Part shown: positions 33,252-41,459 of the stretch, piece by piece
Numbering within the stretch: position 1 is the first letter of the stretch
Layout of the letters: each line of letters begins with the position of its first letter
DNA from: Microbacterium sufflavum
Lineage (GTDB): Bacteria; Actinomycetota; Actinomycetes; Actinomycetales; Microbacteriaceae
Assembly: GCF_023091155.1 (NCBI RefSeq)
Contig: NZ_JAHWXK010000001.1
Location: 682,001-746,000 of the forward strand
DNA length: 64,000 nucleotides
Reading direction: 5' to 3'
Notes under the pieces: generated by a model
The model's database searches: none
The model's input: the letters and a program-made list of their open reading frames with translations, nothing else
What the model was told of the DNA's origin: nothing
Made by a program: the position numbers and the translations under genes

Positions 33252-34393
33252 CGGGCGCGGACGGCCGGATCCGCCTCGGCCTGTTCAGCGCGTTCGCAGG
33301 ACTCGGCGTGACCGCGGCGTTCGTCCCCGCCGTGCTGCCCTCGGCGCAGCGGGACATCGGCGCCGACCTCAGCGCCGCGGTGCCCGTGCTCTTCGCCGGG
33401 CTGCTGGTGGGCGTGCTGGCCTCGGGTCCGCTGCTGACGCGGAAGCCCCCGCGCACGACACTGCTGCTCGGCAGCGCCCTGCAGGCCGTGGCGCTCGTCG
33501 CCGCCGCGTGGGCGGGCGACGCGGCCGTGTTCATCGCCGCCGCCGCCGTCGCCGGGTTCGGCTTCGGGCTCGTGGAGGCCTCGGGCTCGGTGGCCGCGAA
33601 GGCCGCGAGCACGGGCAGCGCGACCGGGCTGCTGAGTGCGCTGATGGGCACGGTCGCCGTGTGCGCCGCGGCCACCCCGCTCGCGGTGGTGCTGGGAGCG
33701 CACACCCGTCCGCTGCTGGCCCTTCTCGCCGCGGTGCCGCTGGTGACCGTGTCGGTGCTCATCGCGCCCGTGCCGACGGTCGCCGCGAAAGCCCCGGCGC
33801 CGCGTGACGTGCGGTCGCTCGCGGTGCTGCTGCCGTTCGCGCTCGCCCTGCCGCTCTACGTGGGGGTCGAGACCGTGCTCTCCGGCTGGTCGGCCGTGAT
33901 CCCGGAGCGCGTGCTCACGCTCGAACCGGCCGCGGCCGCGCTCGGCACCTCCGCGTTCTGGGGCCTGATGGCGGCGGGCCGATTCGGGGCAGCGGCCCTG
34001 CGCCGCGCGTCGGTGCCTCCGCTCGCGATCCTGGTCGCGGCCACGGCGGGCGCGGCCGTGCTGATGGGCGTGGCCGGCGCGCTCGTGGGCCCTCAGCCGG
34101 TGGGAGCGCTCGTGGCCCTGGCGGCGGTGGTCGTGCTGCTCGCGCCGAGCTACGGCCTGATCCTCGGCCTCGCCCTCGACCGCCTCGACCCCGCACGGAG
34201 CGCCGCCGTGACCGGGGCCCTGGTCGCCTGCGGCGCGGTGGGCGGCACCTTCGTGCCCACGCTGATCCTGCTCATCGGTCGGGATCCGGCAGCTCCTGCG
34301 ACCTTCGTCGTCTCGGCCGTGCTGTGCGCTGTCGTCCCGGTCCTGATGCTCGTGACGTCGCGCTCCGGACGGCGCGTGTCGGCGACCGGCTGA
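33248..34393 (+). CDS. MFS transporter coupled to the RpiR regulator
   Basis: Inner-membrane transporter of 381 residues with about 11-12 hydrophobic segments, compact for the MFS. The start is the ATG at 33248 (MTGADGRIRLGLF), overlapping the regulator stop in an ATGA. A typical MFS A motif (GxxxDRxGRR) is weak; the second-half loop reads ALDRLDPARSAAV. Because it is translated with the MurR-like regulator, it may move a sugar or peptide of the same pathway, or export excess product. Substrate and direction are unknown. Confidence 0.82.
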   Translation: MTGADGRIRLGLFSAFAGLGVTAAFVPAVLPSAQRDIGADLSAAVPVLFAGLLVGVLASGPLLTRKPPRTTLLLGSALQAVALVAAAWAGDAAVFIAAAAVAGFGFGLVEASGSVAAKAASTGSATGLLSALMGTVAVCAAATPLAVVLGAHTRPLLALLAAVPLVTVSVLIAPVPTVAAKAPAPRDVRSLAVLLPFALALPLYVGVETVLSGWSAVIPERVLTLEPAAAALGTSAFWGLMAAGRFGAAALRRASVPPLAILVAATAGAAVLMGVAGALVGPQPVGALVALAAVVVLLAPSYGLILGLALDRLDPARSAAVTGALVACGAVGGTFVPTLILLIGRDPAAPATFVVSAVLCAVVPVLMLVTSRSGRRVSATG

Positions 34394-34513
34394 GGCGCTC
34401 CTCCTCCCCCATCCGCGCTTCTCTCCCCTTCCTCACAGATGCCGGGATTCCGGGAGTCGCCACACCCGCGGCGACGTATCGTCGAAGACACACCGCACCC
34501 GAGGAGAGCATCC

Positions 34514-34837
34514 GTGTCCACCGACAGCCTGACGGTCGTCATCAGCGCGATCGGCATCGTGCTCACCCTCGGCACCGGCATGTTCGCCGCCATGGCCTGG
34601 GTCGTGCGCCGCATCGATGCCGTCGACGCGAAGCTCACCACCCGCATCGACGCCGTCGACGAGAAGCTCACCACCCGTATCGACAGCGTCGAGGACAAGC
34701 TCACCACCCGTATCGACACCGTCGAGGAGAAGCTCACCACCCGCCTCGACGCCGTCGCATCCGACGTCACCGACCTCAAGATCGCCGTCGCCCGCCTCGA
34801 GGGACCACCCCGCCACCTGCTGACCGCCGCCCGCTGA
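34514..34837 (+). CDS. Membrane-anchored coiled-coil protein with 11-residue repeats
   Basis: A 107-residue protein starting at the GTG at 34514 (MSTDSLTVVISAIG). One TM segment, about residues 7-30, precedes four tandem 11-residue units of consensus RID-x-V-(D/E)-x-KLTT (about 33-76), then a degenerate fifth unit and LKIAVARLEG. The 11-residue (hendecad) period predicts a parallel coiled coil, probably cytoplasmic after the RR. Similar DUF1640-like and bacterial LTT-repeat proteins exist, but no function can be assigned. It is monocistronic by position. Confidence 0.75.
   Translation: MSTDSLTVVISAIGIVLTLGTGMFAAMAWVVRRIDAVDAKLTTRIDAVDEKLTTRIDSVEDKLTTRIDTVEEKLTTRLDAVASDVTDLKIAVARLEGPPRHLLTAAR
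34610..34741 (+). repeat. Four in-frame 33-bp tandem repeats
   Basis: Four consecutive 33-base units at 34610, 34643, 34676 and 34709, each ending in the shared AAGCTCACCACC, encode the 11-residue coiled-coil unit. A fifth, diverged unit begins at 34742. Similarity at the DNA level suggests recent expansion by slippage or unequal recombination. Confidence 0.92.
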
Positions 34838-34855
34838 GGGCGTGCGCGTGAGGGT

Positions 34856-35758
34856 TCAACGGAGCGCGAGGGCGGCGGCGCCGATGAGGGGCCCTTCGTC
34901 GCCGAGGCCCGAGCGCACGGCCCGGGTACGCCGGGAGTACGGGTGCACGGCGTGCGCGGTGAGCGCCTGCTGCACGAGGTCGATGTAGTCGGACGACACC
35001 CGCGAGAACCCGCCGCCGATGGCCACCACGTCGAGGTCGACCAGGGTCGCGGCGTCCGCGAGCGCTTCGCCGACCGCGCGGGCCGAGCGCTCGATGGCCG
35101 CGCGGGCGATCGCGTCTCCGGCTGCCGCGTCGCGCGCGAGGTCCTCCCCCGTCGCGCCGGTCCACCCCTGCTCCTGCGCCCAGGCGGCGCTCGCGGGGCC
35201 GGAGGCGATCTCCTCGAGCGTGAGCCCTCCCTCGCGGCGCACCTGACCGAGGTGACCCGCGTTGCCGGTGGCTCCCGGGATGTAGGCGCCGTTCACCACG
35301 AAGCCGCCGCCGACGCCCGTCGACACCACGATCGACAGCGAGGCCCCCGCGTCACGGGTCGCCCCGAGCCACGACTCCGCCAGGGCGAGGGCGCCCCCGT
35401 CGTGGCCGAGCGTCGTGGGAAGGTCGCGGCCGAGCACCGCCGTCGCCGCGTCCCGCACCGCCGCCGCGAGGGCGAAGCCGTGCGCGAGCGGCATGTTCAC
35501 CGGCTCGATGGTGCCCGCGACGCGATCCACCGGACCGGCGCTGCCGATCCCCGCCCCGACGAGTTCCGCGCCGGCCGGCAGCGCGGCCAGGGCGTGCCGC
35601 ACGATCGCGTCGACCGCGGCGGCGAGGGCCGGGGGCGTGGCCTCGCGCCCGGTGGGCTGGCGGCTGCGGCTACCTTCGACGAGCACGCCGTCCGCCGAGA
35701 CGAGGGCGGCCTCCATCTTGGTGCCGCCGACGTCGACGGCCAGGGCGTAGCGGGTCAC
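34856..35758 (-). CDS. ROK-family sugar kinase
   Basis: Phosphorylates a hexose or N-acetylhexosamine. The 300-residue length fits. The N-terminal phosphate loop is AVDVGGTKMEAALV, the catalytic Asp is in LGHDGGALALAE, and the ROK box is STGVGGGFVVNG. The typical zinc motif region is GNAGHLGQV, where His is kept but the later CxCGxxGC cysteines are not obvious. The GTG at 35758 overlaps the pyrE stop by 4 bases. Glucose or GlcNAc/ManNAc are candidate substrates. A link to the nearby MurNAc-recycling genes is possible but only positional. Confidence 0.88.
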   Translation of the reverse strand: MTRYALAVDVGGTKMEAALVSADGVLVEGSRSRQPTGREATPPALAAAVDAIVRHALAALPAGAELVGAGIGSAGPVDRVAGTIEPVNMPLAHGFALAAAVRDAATAVLGRDLPTTLGHDGGALALAESWLGATRDAGASLSIVVSTGVGGGFVVNGAYIPGATGNAGHLGQVRREGGLTLEEIASGPASAAWAQEQGWTGATGEDLARDAAAGDAIARAAIERSARAVGEALADAATLVDLDVVAIGGGFSRVSSDYIDLVQQALTAHAVHPYSRRTRAVRSGLGDEGPLIGAAALALR

Positions 35759-36315
35759 TGCGGGTCGAGCCCGAGGTCGTCGAGGTCGAACGCGGCGCGC
35801 CACTCCAGCCCCTCGGCTTCGATGGCCGCCTGCGCTCCGGTCTTGCGGTCGACGATCACGGCGACGGCCACGACCTCGGCGCCCTCCGTGCGCAGCGCCT
35901 CGACGGCCTTGAGCGCGGACTGCCCGGTGGTCGACGTGTCCTCCAGCACGACCACGCGCTTGCCCTTCACGTCGGCGCCCTCGATCTGACGGCCGCGGCC
36001 GTGGTCCTTGGGCTCCTTGCGCACGACGAACGCGTCGAGCGGACGGTCGGTGCCGACCGAGGCGTGCAGCACGGAGTTCGCGATGGGGTCGGCGCCGAGC
36101 GTGAGACCGCCGACCGCGACGACGTCGAGGTCGGCGATCAGGTCGAGCATGATCCGGCCGATGGCGGGAGCGGCGCGGTGGTCGAGCGTGAGCTTGCGCA
36201 TGTCGACGTAGTAGGTGGCCTTCTTGCCGCTGGAGAGGGTGAAGTCGCCGTGGAACACCGCCTCGTCGGTGATGAGGTCGAGGAGGGTCTGGCGGTCTGC
36301 GTCGAGTGCGGTCAC
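35755..36315 (-). CDS. pyrE: Orotate phosphoribosyltransferase
   Basis: Makes orotidine 5'-monophosphate from orotate and PRPP in pyrimidine synthesis. The PRPP-binding motif is VVVLEDTSTTGQSALKAVE; the first acidic residue of the usual EDxxTTG pattern is present. The flexible loop VRKEPKDHGRGRQIEG is conserved. The GTG at 36315 (VTALDADRQTLLDLI, 186 residues) is preferred to an ATG 24 bases upstream, which would lie close to the divergent xth promoter. Its stop overlaps the ROK kinase start. Confidence 0.93.
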   Translation of the reverse strand: MTALDADRQTLLDLITDEAVFHGDFTLSSGKKATYYVDMRKLTLDHRAAPAIGRIMLDLIADLDVVAVGGLTLGADPIANSVLHASVGTDRPLDAFVVRKEPKDHGRGRQIEGADVKGKRVVVLEDTSTTGQSALKAVEALRTEGAEVVAVAVIVDRKTGAQAAIEAEGLEWRAAFDLDDLGLDPQ

Positions 36316-36352
36316 GGCATCCAGTGTAGGAGGCCGCAACTAGGCTGGACGC

Positions 36353-37198
36353 ATGCGCTTGGCCACCTGGAACGTCAACTCCATCCGCACCCGTGTCGCC
36401 CGCACCGTCGAGTTCGCCGTCCGTGAAGACATCGACGTGCTCGCGATGCAGGAGGTGAAGTGCAAGCCGGAGCAGTTCCCCTTCGCCCCCTTCGAGGAGG
36501 CCGGCTACCACGTCGAGGTTCACGGCCTGAACCAGTGGAACGGCGTCGCGATCGCCAGCCGCCTGCCCATCACCGACGTGCGCACCGCGTTCGACGGGAT
36601 GCCCGGTTTCGCCAAGGGTCACGAGGGCCCCGACGCTCCGCAGGAGGCGCGCGCGCTCGGGGTGATGGTCGACGGCGTGCGCGTGTGGAGCCTGTACGTG
36701 CCGAACGGGCGCTCCCTCGACGACCCGCACTACGCGTACAAGCTGCACTGGCTCGAGCAGCTGAGGCAGTCCACCGCGGCCGAGCTGTCGGCGAACCCCG
36801 ACCTGCCGCTCGCCCTCGTCGGCGACTTCAACATCATCCCGTTCGACCACGACAACGGCGACCCCGACATCGTGGTGGGCCGCTCGACGCACGTCTCGCC
36901 CGCCGAGCGTGAGGCGTTCTTCGCCCTGGCCGATGCCGGTGTCACCGATGTGGTGCGCCCGCTGCTGCCCGAGGGCTACACCTACTGGGACTACCAGCGG
37001 CTCAAGTTCCCGCGCAACGAGGGCATCCGCATCGACTTCATCCTCGGTTCGAAGACGCTGGCCGACGCGGTCACCGGCGCCTCGATCCATCGCAACGAGC
37101 GCAAGGGCGAGCAGCCCAGCGACCACGTGCCCGTGGTGGTGGACCTCGACTTCGGCGGAGCAGACGCCGACGACGACCTGCCGATGATCTTCTCCTGA
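36353..37198 (+). CDS. xth: Exodeoxyribonuclease III / AP endonuclease
   Basis: Mg2+-dependent DNA repair nuclease (3'-5' exonuclease and AP endonuclease). The EEP-fold protein has 281 residues. The metal-binding Glu is in AMQEVKCKPEQFP, the central motif is LVGDFNIIPFD with Asp and Asn, and the C-terminal catalytic His is in QPSDHVPVVVDL. RLATWNVNSIRTR opens the protein, as usual. It is divergent from pyrE over 37 bases. The next gene (HAD) starts 14 bases after it. Confidence 0.95.
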   Translation: MRLATWNVNSIRTRVARTVEFAVREDIDVLAMQEVKCKPEQFPFAPFEEAGYHVEVHGLNQWNGVAIASRLPITDVRTAFDGMPGFAKGHEGPDAPQEARALGVMVDGVRVWSLYVPNGRSLDDPHYAYKLHWLEQLRQSTAAELSANPDLPLALVGDFNIIPFDHDNGDPDIVVGRSTHVSPAEREAFFALADAGVTDVVRPLLPEGYTYWDYQRLKFPRNEGIRIDFILGSKTLADAVTGASIHRNERKGEQPSDHVPVVVDLDFGGADADDDLPMIFS

Positions 37199-37212
37199 CG
37201 GAGCGCGACGAC

Positions 37213-38016
37213 GTGCGACTGATCGCGACCGATCTCGACGGCACGCTGCTCGACCCCTCCTCCTCCGTGACACCGCGCACCCGCGCGGCGCTCGACGCGG
37301 CGCGGGAACGGGGCATCCCCGTGGTGCCCGTCACCGCGCGCCAGCCGATCGGACTGCGCGCGATCGCCGCCGACGCCGGATTCGACGGGTGGGCGCTGTG
37401 CAGCAACGGCGCCTACGCGGTGCACCTCGGCGACGGACGGATGCTGTTCGCCGAGGAGCTGCCGTCCGACACGATCCGCACGCTCGCCGATGCCCTCCGC
37501 GCGAGCATCCCCGGGCTGCTGTTCGCGAGCGTGCGCGAGGGCGGCGAGACCTTCGTCGCGCAGGACGGCTACGCGGCGATCGCGAGCCTGTCCGACCACA
37601 AGCGCGATCCGGCGACGATGGGCGGCGTGCCGCTGGAGCAGGTGCTCGCGGCGCCGAGCCTGAAGCTCGTGATCCGCCACCCGGAGCTCGCACCCGCCGC
37701 ACTGTTCGACACGCTGCGCTCGCTCGGGCTCACCGGCTTCGAAGCCACCCTGTCCGGTGCGCCGTTCGTGGAGGTGATGGCCGAGGGCGTGACGAAGGCG
37801 ACCGGGCTCGCGCGGCTGTGTGCGCACCTGGACATCGACCGCGCCGAGGTCGTCGCGTTCGGCGACGCGCTGAACGACGTCGAGATGCTCCGCTGGGCGG
37901 GGCGCGGGGTGGCGATGGCGCACGCGGAGCCCGTGGTGCGGGACGCCGCCGACGAGGTCACCGCGACCAACGACGAGGACGGCGTCGCGCGCGTGATCGA
38001 GCGACTGCTGAGCTGA
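37213..38016 (+). CDS. Cof-type HAD-superfamily phosphatase
   Basis: Cytoplasmic phosphatase of 267 residues with a C2b cap. Motif I DLDGTLLDPSSSVTPRT is at the N-terminus, the motif II region VVPVTARQP follows, the motif III Lys is in GVTKATGLARL, and motif IV is VAFGDALNDVEMLRWAG. The GTG at 37213 is the only well-placed start. It follows xth in the same direction. Substrates of this group are usually sugar phosphates, nucleotides or FMN; none can be chosen here. Confidence 0.92.
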   Translation: MRLIATDLDGTLLDPSSSVTPRTRAALDAARERGIPVVPVTARQPIGLRAIAADAGFDGWALCSNGAYAVHLGDGRMLFAEELPSDTIRTLADALRASIPGLLFASVREGGETFVAQDGYAAIASLSDHKRDPATMGGVPLEQVLAAPSLKLVIRHPELAPAALFDTLRSLGLTGFEATLSGAPFVEVMAEGVTKATGLARLCAHLDIDRAEVVAFGDALNDVEMLRWAGRGVAMAHAEPVVRDAADEVTATNDEDGVARVIERLLS

Positions 38017-38022
38017 CCCGCC

Positions 38023-38661
38023 TCAGGCGCCGAACGTGCCGACCTCCGGGGTTCGATCGGTGCGGCCGTAGCGGAGGAGCATCACGCCCGCGTCGTCGAC
38101 GACCGGCGGTTCGAGCAGTCGCAGCACCGACGGGAGCGCTGCGTCGTCGAACACCTTCTTCCCCGTGCCGAGCAGCAGCGGGTACACCCACAGGTTGAGC
38201 TGATCGAACAGCCCCTCGGCGAGCAGGGTGTGCACGAAGTCGATGCTGCCGATCACGTGCACCTCGCGGTGGGTCGCGCGCAGGCGAGCGATCTCGGCGG
38301 CCAGGTCGTCGCCCACGCGCGAGCTGCCCTGCCAGTCGAGCGCGAGGTCGGGGTTCCGCGACGCCACGTACTTCGGCACCGCGTCGAAGAGCCGGCCGAT
38401 GTGGCCCTCCTCGCCGTCGGTGTGCTGCGGCCAGTACGAGGCGAAGATGTCGTAGGTGCGGCGGCCGAGCAGCAGCGCGTCGAGGCCCCGCATGCCCGCG
38501 TCGACCTCGGCGCCCATGCCGGGTGAGGGGTAACCGGCCTGCCATCCGCTGAACCGGAATCCGCCCGAGGTGTCCTCCCCCACGCCGCCGGGGCCCTGGG
38601 CCACGCCGTCGAGGGTGCTGAACAGGTCGATCAGGATGCGACCGGGTGCGTCGTCGCTCAT
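38023..38661 (-). CDS. RibD C-terminal/dihydrofolate reductase-like protein
   Basis: NADPH-dependent reductase-fold protein of 212 residues (RibD_C family). The N-terminal ILIDLFSTLDGVAQGPGG and the central LDALLLGRRTYDIFASYWP block are characteristic of the YyaP/YwjB-like branch; IGSIDFVHTLLAEGLFD and VYPLLLGTGKKVF complete it. The ATG at 38661 (MSDDAPGRILI) is chosen. It is the last gene of a three-gene unit with an HxlR regulator and a VOC protein. Substrate unknown; catalytic function as a true DHFR is unlikely. Confidence 0.88.
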   Translation of the reverse strand: MSDDAPGRILIDLFSTLDGVAQGPGGVGEDTSGGFRFSGWQAGYPSPGMGAEVDAGMRGLDALLLGRRTYDIFASYWPQHTDGEEGHIGRLFDAVPKYVASRNPDLALDWQGSSRVGDDLAAEIARLRATHREVHVIGSIDFVHTLLAEGLFDQLNLWVYPLLLGTGKKVFDDAALPSVLRLLEPPVVDDAGVMLLRYGRTDRTPEVGTFGA

Positions 38662-38662
38662 G

Positions 38663-38974
38663 TCACTTCTCCGTTCTCGTCGAGGGAACTTCATCCTCCT
38701 CCGCGGCACCCCACGCCCGCAGCGCCTCGATCGCCTCCCGCAGTGCGAGCCCGCGGGCGGTGAGCGCGTACGCCCGGGTGTTGTGCCGGAGCGGCAGTCG
38801 CGCGAGCACCCCGGCGGCCTCCAGCTCGCGCAGGCGCGTGGCGAGGATGTTCGTAGGGACTCCGAGGTCGCGCTGCAGATCGCCGTAGCGCTGGGGTCCG
38901 TCGAGCAGCCGCTCCACGATCAGCAGCGCCCAGCGCGCCCCGACCACGCCGAGCGCGGCACCGAGGTCGCTCAC
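38663..38974 (-). CDS. HxlR-family transcriptional regulator
   Basis: Winged-helix regulator of 103 residues. The family pattern GARWALLIVERLLDGPQRYGDLQRDLGVPTN, with RLRELEAAGVLAR and YALTARG, is complete. The usual N-terminal Cys redox/electrophile sensor is absent: the start VSDLGAALGVVGARW has none. The GTG at 38974 overlaps the VOC gene stop by 4 bases, and its stop lies one base before the reductase ATG. It probably autoregulates the three-gene unit through the palindrome upstream of the VOC gene. Confidence 0.88.
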   Translation of the reverse strand: MSDLGAALGVVGARWALLIVERLLDGPQRYGDLQRDLGVPTNILATRLRELEAAGVLARLPLRHNTRAYALTARGLALREAIEALRAWGAAEEDEVPSTRTEK

Positions 38975-39375
38975 GCGTCGGCGTCGGCGTCCGGCTTCAT
39001 CCAGAACGGCGAGTAGTGGTAGCCGTCGGGGTCGTCGAACTGGCGCTGGTACATGAAGGGGTAGTCGTCGGTGTCGCCGATGCGCCCGCCTGCCGCTCTC
39101 GCGCGCTCGACCAGCTCGTCGACCGCCTCGCGGCTGCCGAGGTCGAACGAGACGGTGACCTTGGACGGGGTGTCGGGGCCGCCGACGAGCTCGTCGATGC
39201 CGCCGACGCTGGCGTACATCTCGCGGCTGCCGAGCATGACGTACTGCCCGGGCGCGATGGCGAAGCACGACACGTTGTGGTCGGACATCTCCTCGTTGAG
39301 GGTCCAGCCGATGGCCGTGTAGAAGGCGGTCGCGCGTTCGACGCTCTCGACCGGGCAGGTGAGGAAGAGGCTCAT
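38971..39375 (-). CDS. VOC-family (glyoxalase/bleomycin resistance) protein
   Basis: Vicinal oxygen chelate fold protein of 134 residues. The start MSLFLTCPVESVERATAFYTAIGW and the C-terminal QFDDPDGYHYSPFWM are typical of the PhnB/lactoylglutathione lyase-like branch. Metal ligands are not all evident, so it may bind rather than transform its ligand. The ATG at 39375 is used. It is the first gene of the VOC-HxlR-reductase unit, a layout consistent with response to a toxic electrophile or drug; this is inference. Confidence 0.88.
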   Translation of the reverse strand: MSLFLTCPVESVERATAFYTAIGWTLNEEMSDHNVSCFAIAPGQYVMLGSREMYASVGGIDELVGGPDTPSKVTVSFDLGSREAVDELVERARAAGGRIGDTDDYPFMYQRQFDDPDGYHYSPFWMKPDADADA

Positions 39376-39383
39376 GCGGTGAT

Positions 39384-39400
39384 ACTTGCAAAAAACAAGT
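39384..39400. promoter_or_regulatory. Candidate HxlR operator
   Basis: Inverted repeat ACTTG-CAAAAAA-CAAGT, 8 bases upstream of the VOC ATG. An A-run in otherwise GC-rich DNA and ACTT/AAGT half-sites match the general form of HxlR/YodB-family sites. It probably overlaps the promoter of the three-gene unit. Confidence 0.6.
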
Positions 39401-39478
39401 GCGCGGTCAAGACCCCTCCGCGCCACCTCCGCCGTCCGGGGGATGCGGCCCCGCCGAACGCCGCCCTACGGTGGAGGG

Positions 39479-40732
39479 ATGCCCTTCACCCGCACGCCGA
39501 CCGAGCGCGACCGCCGCGGCGACCTGCTGCTCGCCGGGGTGCTGTTCGTCGGCGCGATCCTGAGCGCCGCGCTCTCCTCCATCGCCCAGGTGTACGGCGA
39601 CGAGCAGGCCCCGCTGTGGACCGCCCTCCTCTACGCCGTCGTGGTGTCCGGTCCGCTCGCGTTCCGTCGACGCTGGCCCGGCACCGTGGCCGTGGTCGTA
39701 TCCGTCGCCTACTTCGCGGCCGTCACGATCCGGGTACCGGAGATCTACGTCGGCAACATCGCGATGTTCATCGGCCTCTACACCGTCGGCGCGTGGATGA
39801 ACGACCGGCGCCGCGCCCTCATCGTGCGCGTGGCGATCATCGTCGGGATGTTCGTGTGGCTGCTCCTCACGATGTACCGCGACGCGATCAGCGAGGCGGA
39901 CAAGGCCGAGGTGGTGGCCGGGGCGATGTCGCCCTACGTCGCCTTCATGCTGATCCAGATCCTGCTCAACGGGCTCTACTTCGGCGGGGCCTACTACTTC
40001 GGCGAACGGTCCTGGGCCGCCGCCGAGCAGCGGTCGGTGCTGGAGCAGCGCACGACCGAGCTGGAGCGCGAGCGCGAGGTGACGGCGGCGCAGGCCGTCG
40101 CCCTCGACCGGGTGCGCATCGCCCGCGAGCTGCACGACGTGGTCGCCCACCACGTCTCGGTCATGGGCGTGCAGGCCGGCGCGGCGCGCCTGGTGCTGGC
40201 CCAGGACCCCGCGCGGGCCGCCGAGATCCTGTCGGGCGTCGAGGGCTCGGCGCGCGACGCGATCCACGAGCTGCGGCAGCTGCTGGAGACGCTGCGCACG
40301 CCCGGCGGCGAGACCGCGGACGGCGCCTCGACGCTCGGGCTCGACGACATCGCCGAACTCGCGGAGGCCTCGACGGCCGCGGGACTCCCCACCGCGTACA
40401 CGGTCGTCGGCACTCCGACCGCGGTGCCCTCGGTGGTCGCCGTGAACCTCTACCGCATCGCCCAGGAGTCGCTCACGAACGCCCGCCGTCACGCAGGACC
40501 GGGAGCCACGGCCGATGTGCGGGTGCGCTACGACGACGACGGCGTCGAGGTGGAGGTCGTGAACACCGGCCGCGCGATCGCCCAGTTGCGACCGGGCCTC
40601 GGGCAGCTCGGGATGCGGGAGCGCGCGACGGCCTCGGGGGGCACGCTGGAGGTGGCGCCGCGGCCGTCCGGCGGGCTGCGCGTGCGGGCCCGGGTGCCCC
40701 TCGCCCCGGTCGCGGCGGGAGCGAGCCGATGA
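39479..40732 (+). CDS. Two-component sensor histidine kinase (NarL/DesK type)
   Basis: Membrane sensor kinase of 417 residues. About five or six hydrophobic segments occupy residues 18-170, a coiled-coil linker (EQRTTELEREREVTAAQ) follows, and then the HisKA_3 domain: RIARELHDVVAHHVSVM with phospho-acceptor His219. The HATPase_c domain has NLYRIAQESLTNARRHAG and GLGQLGMRERATASGGTL. The ATG at 39479 is used. Its stop overlaps the response regulator start by 4 bases. No extracellular sensor domain is visible, so an intramembrane or membrane-state signal is likely. Confidence 0.93.
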   Translation: MPFTRTPTERDRRGDLLLAGVLFVGAILSAALSSIAQVYGDEQAPLWTALLYAVVVSGPLAFRRRWPGTVAVVVSVAYFAAVTIRVPEIYVGNIAMFIGLYTVGAWMNDRRRALIVRVAIIVGMFVWLLLTMYRDAISEADKAEVVAGAMSPYVAFMLIQILLNGLYFGGAYYFGERSWAAAEQRSVLEQRTTELEREREVTAAQAVALDRVRIARELHDVVAHHVSVMGVQAGAARLVLAQDPARAAEILSGVEGSARDAIHELRQLLETLRTPGGETADGASTLGLDDIAELAEASTAAGLPTAYTVVGTPTAVPSVVAVNLYRIAQESLTNARRHAGPGATADVRVRYDDDGVEVEVVNTGRAIAQLRPGLGQLGMRERATASGGTLEVAPRPSGGLRVRARVPLAPVAAGASR

Positions 40733-41421
40733 GCGCCGGCGCCATCCGCGTGCTGCTCGTGGACGACCATGCGCTGCTGCGCACCGGGTTCCGCACGATC
40801 CTGGAGACACAGCCCGACATCACGGTGGTGGGCGAGGCCTCGACCGGAGCGGAGGCCGTGGCCCAGGCGTCCGCCCTGCTCCCCGACGTCATCACGATGG
40901 ACGTGCAGATGCCCGACATGGACGGCATCGAGGCCACCGAGCGGATCGTCGCGGATCCGGCGGTCCGCGCGGCCATCGCGATCATCACGACGTTCGACCG
41001 CGACGACTACCTGTACCGCGCGCTGGATGCCGGGGCCAGCGGCTTCCTGCTGAAGAACGCCGGGGCGGAGGACCTGATCGCCGCGGTCCGCGCCCTCGCC
41101 GCGGGTGACGGCATGCTGGCGCCCGAGGTGACGCGGCGCGTGCTCGCCCGGTTCTCCGCGGTGCCCGCGCCGGCCCCCGCGTCGCCCGCGCCGGTGCCGA
41201 GCTCCGCACGCACGAACCCCGCGCTCGCCGAGCCGCTCACCGAGCGGGAGGCCGAGGTGCTCGCGCTGCTCGCGGATGCCCGCAGCAACGGCGAGATCGC
41301 GCGGGCGCTGTACATCGGCGAGGCGACCGTGAAGACGCACGTGTCGCGCATCCTGCAGAAGCTCGGCGCGCGCGACCGGGTGCAGGCCGTGGTGCTCGCG
41401 CACCGGCTCGGGCTCGCCTGA
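40729..41421 (+). CDS. NarL/LuxR-type response regulator
   Basis: Partner of the upstream kinase, 230 residues. The receiver domain, about residues 7-122, has phospho-acceptor Asp58 in ITMDVQMPDMDG and the conserved Lys in GFLLKNAGAEDL. A Pro/Ala-rich linker (about 144-163) leads to the LuxR HTH (LTEREAEVLALLADARSNGE, then VKTHVSRILQKLGARDR). The ATG at 40729 overlaps the kinase TGA. Likely targets nearby are the ABC-2 exporter genes at 42.7-44.7 kb, a common arrangement for this class, although the benE-type gene intervenes. Confidence 0.95.
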   Translation: MSAGAIRVLLVDDHALLRTGFRTILETQPDITVVGEASTGAEAVAQASALLPDVITMDVQMPDMDGIEATERIVADPAVRAAIAIITTFDRDDYLYRALDAGASGFLLKNAGAEDLIAAVRALAAGDGMLAPEVTRRVLARFSAVPAPAPASPAPVPSSARTNPALAEPLTEREAEVLALLADARSNGEIARALYIGEATVKTHVSRILQKLGARDRVQAVVLAHRLGLA

Positions 41422-41459
41422 CGCGGCCGGGGACCGGGCTCCGCGATAGCCTCTGAGCC

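Noticed and set aside
34610..34741. Tandem repeats as a possible CRISPR-like array
   Set aside because: Units are contiguous 33-bp in-frame repeats without spacers and encode a coiled coil; no cas genes are present.
34856..35758. ROK kinase as a dedicated member of the MurNAc pathway
   Set aside because: It is coupled to pyrE, not to the mur operon, and separated from it by an unrelated gene; kept only as a possible link.
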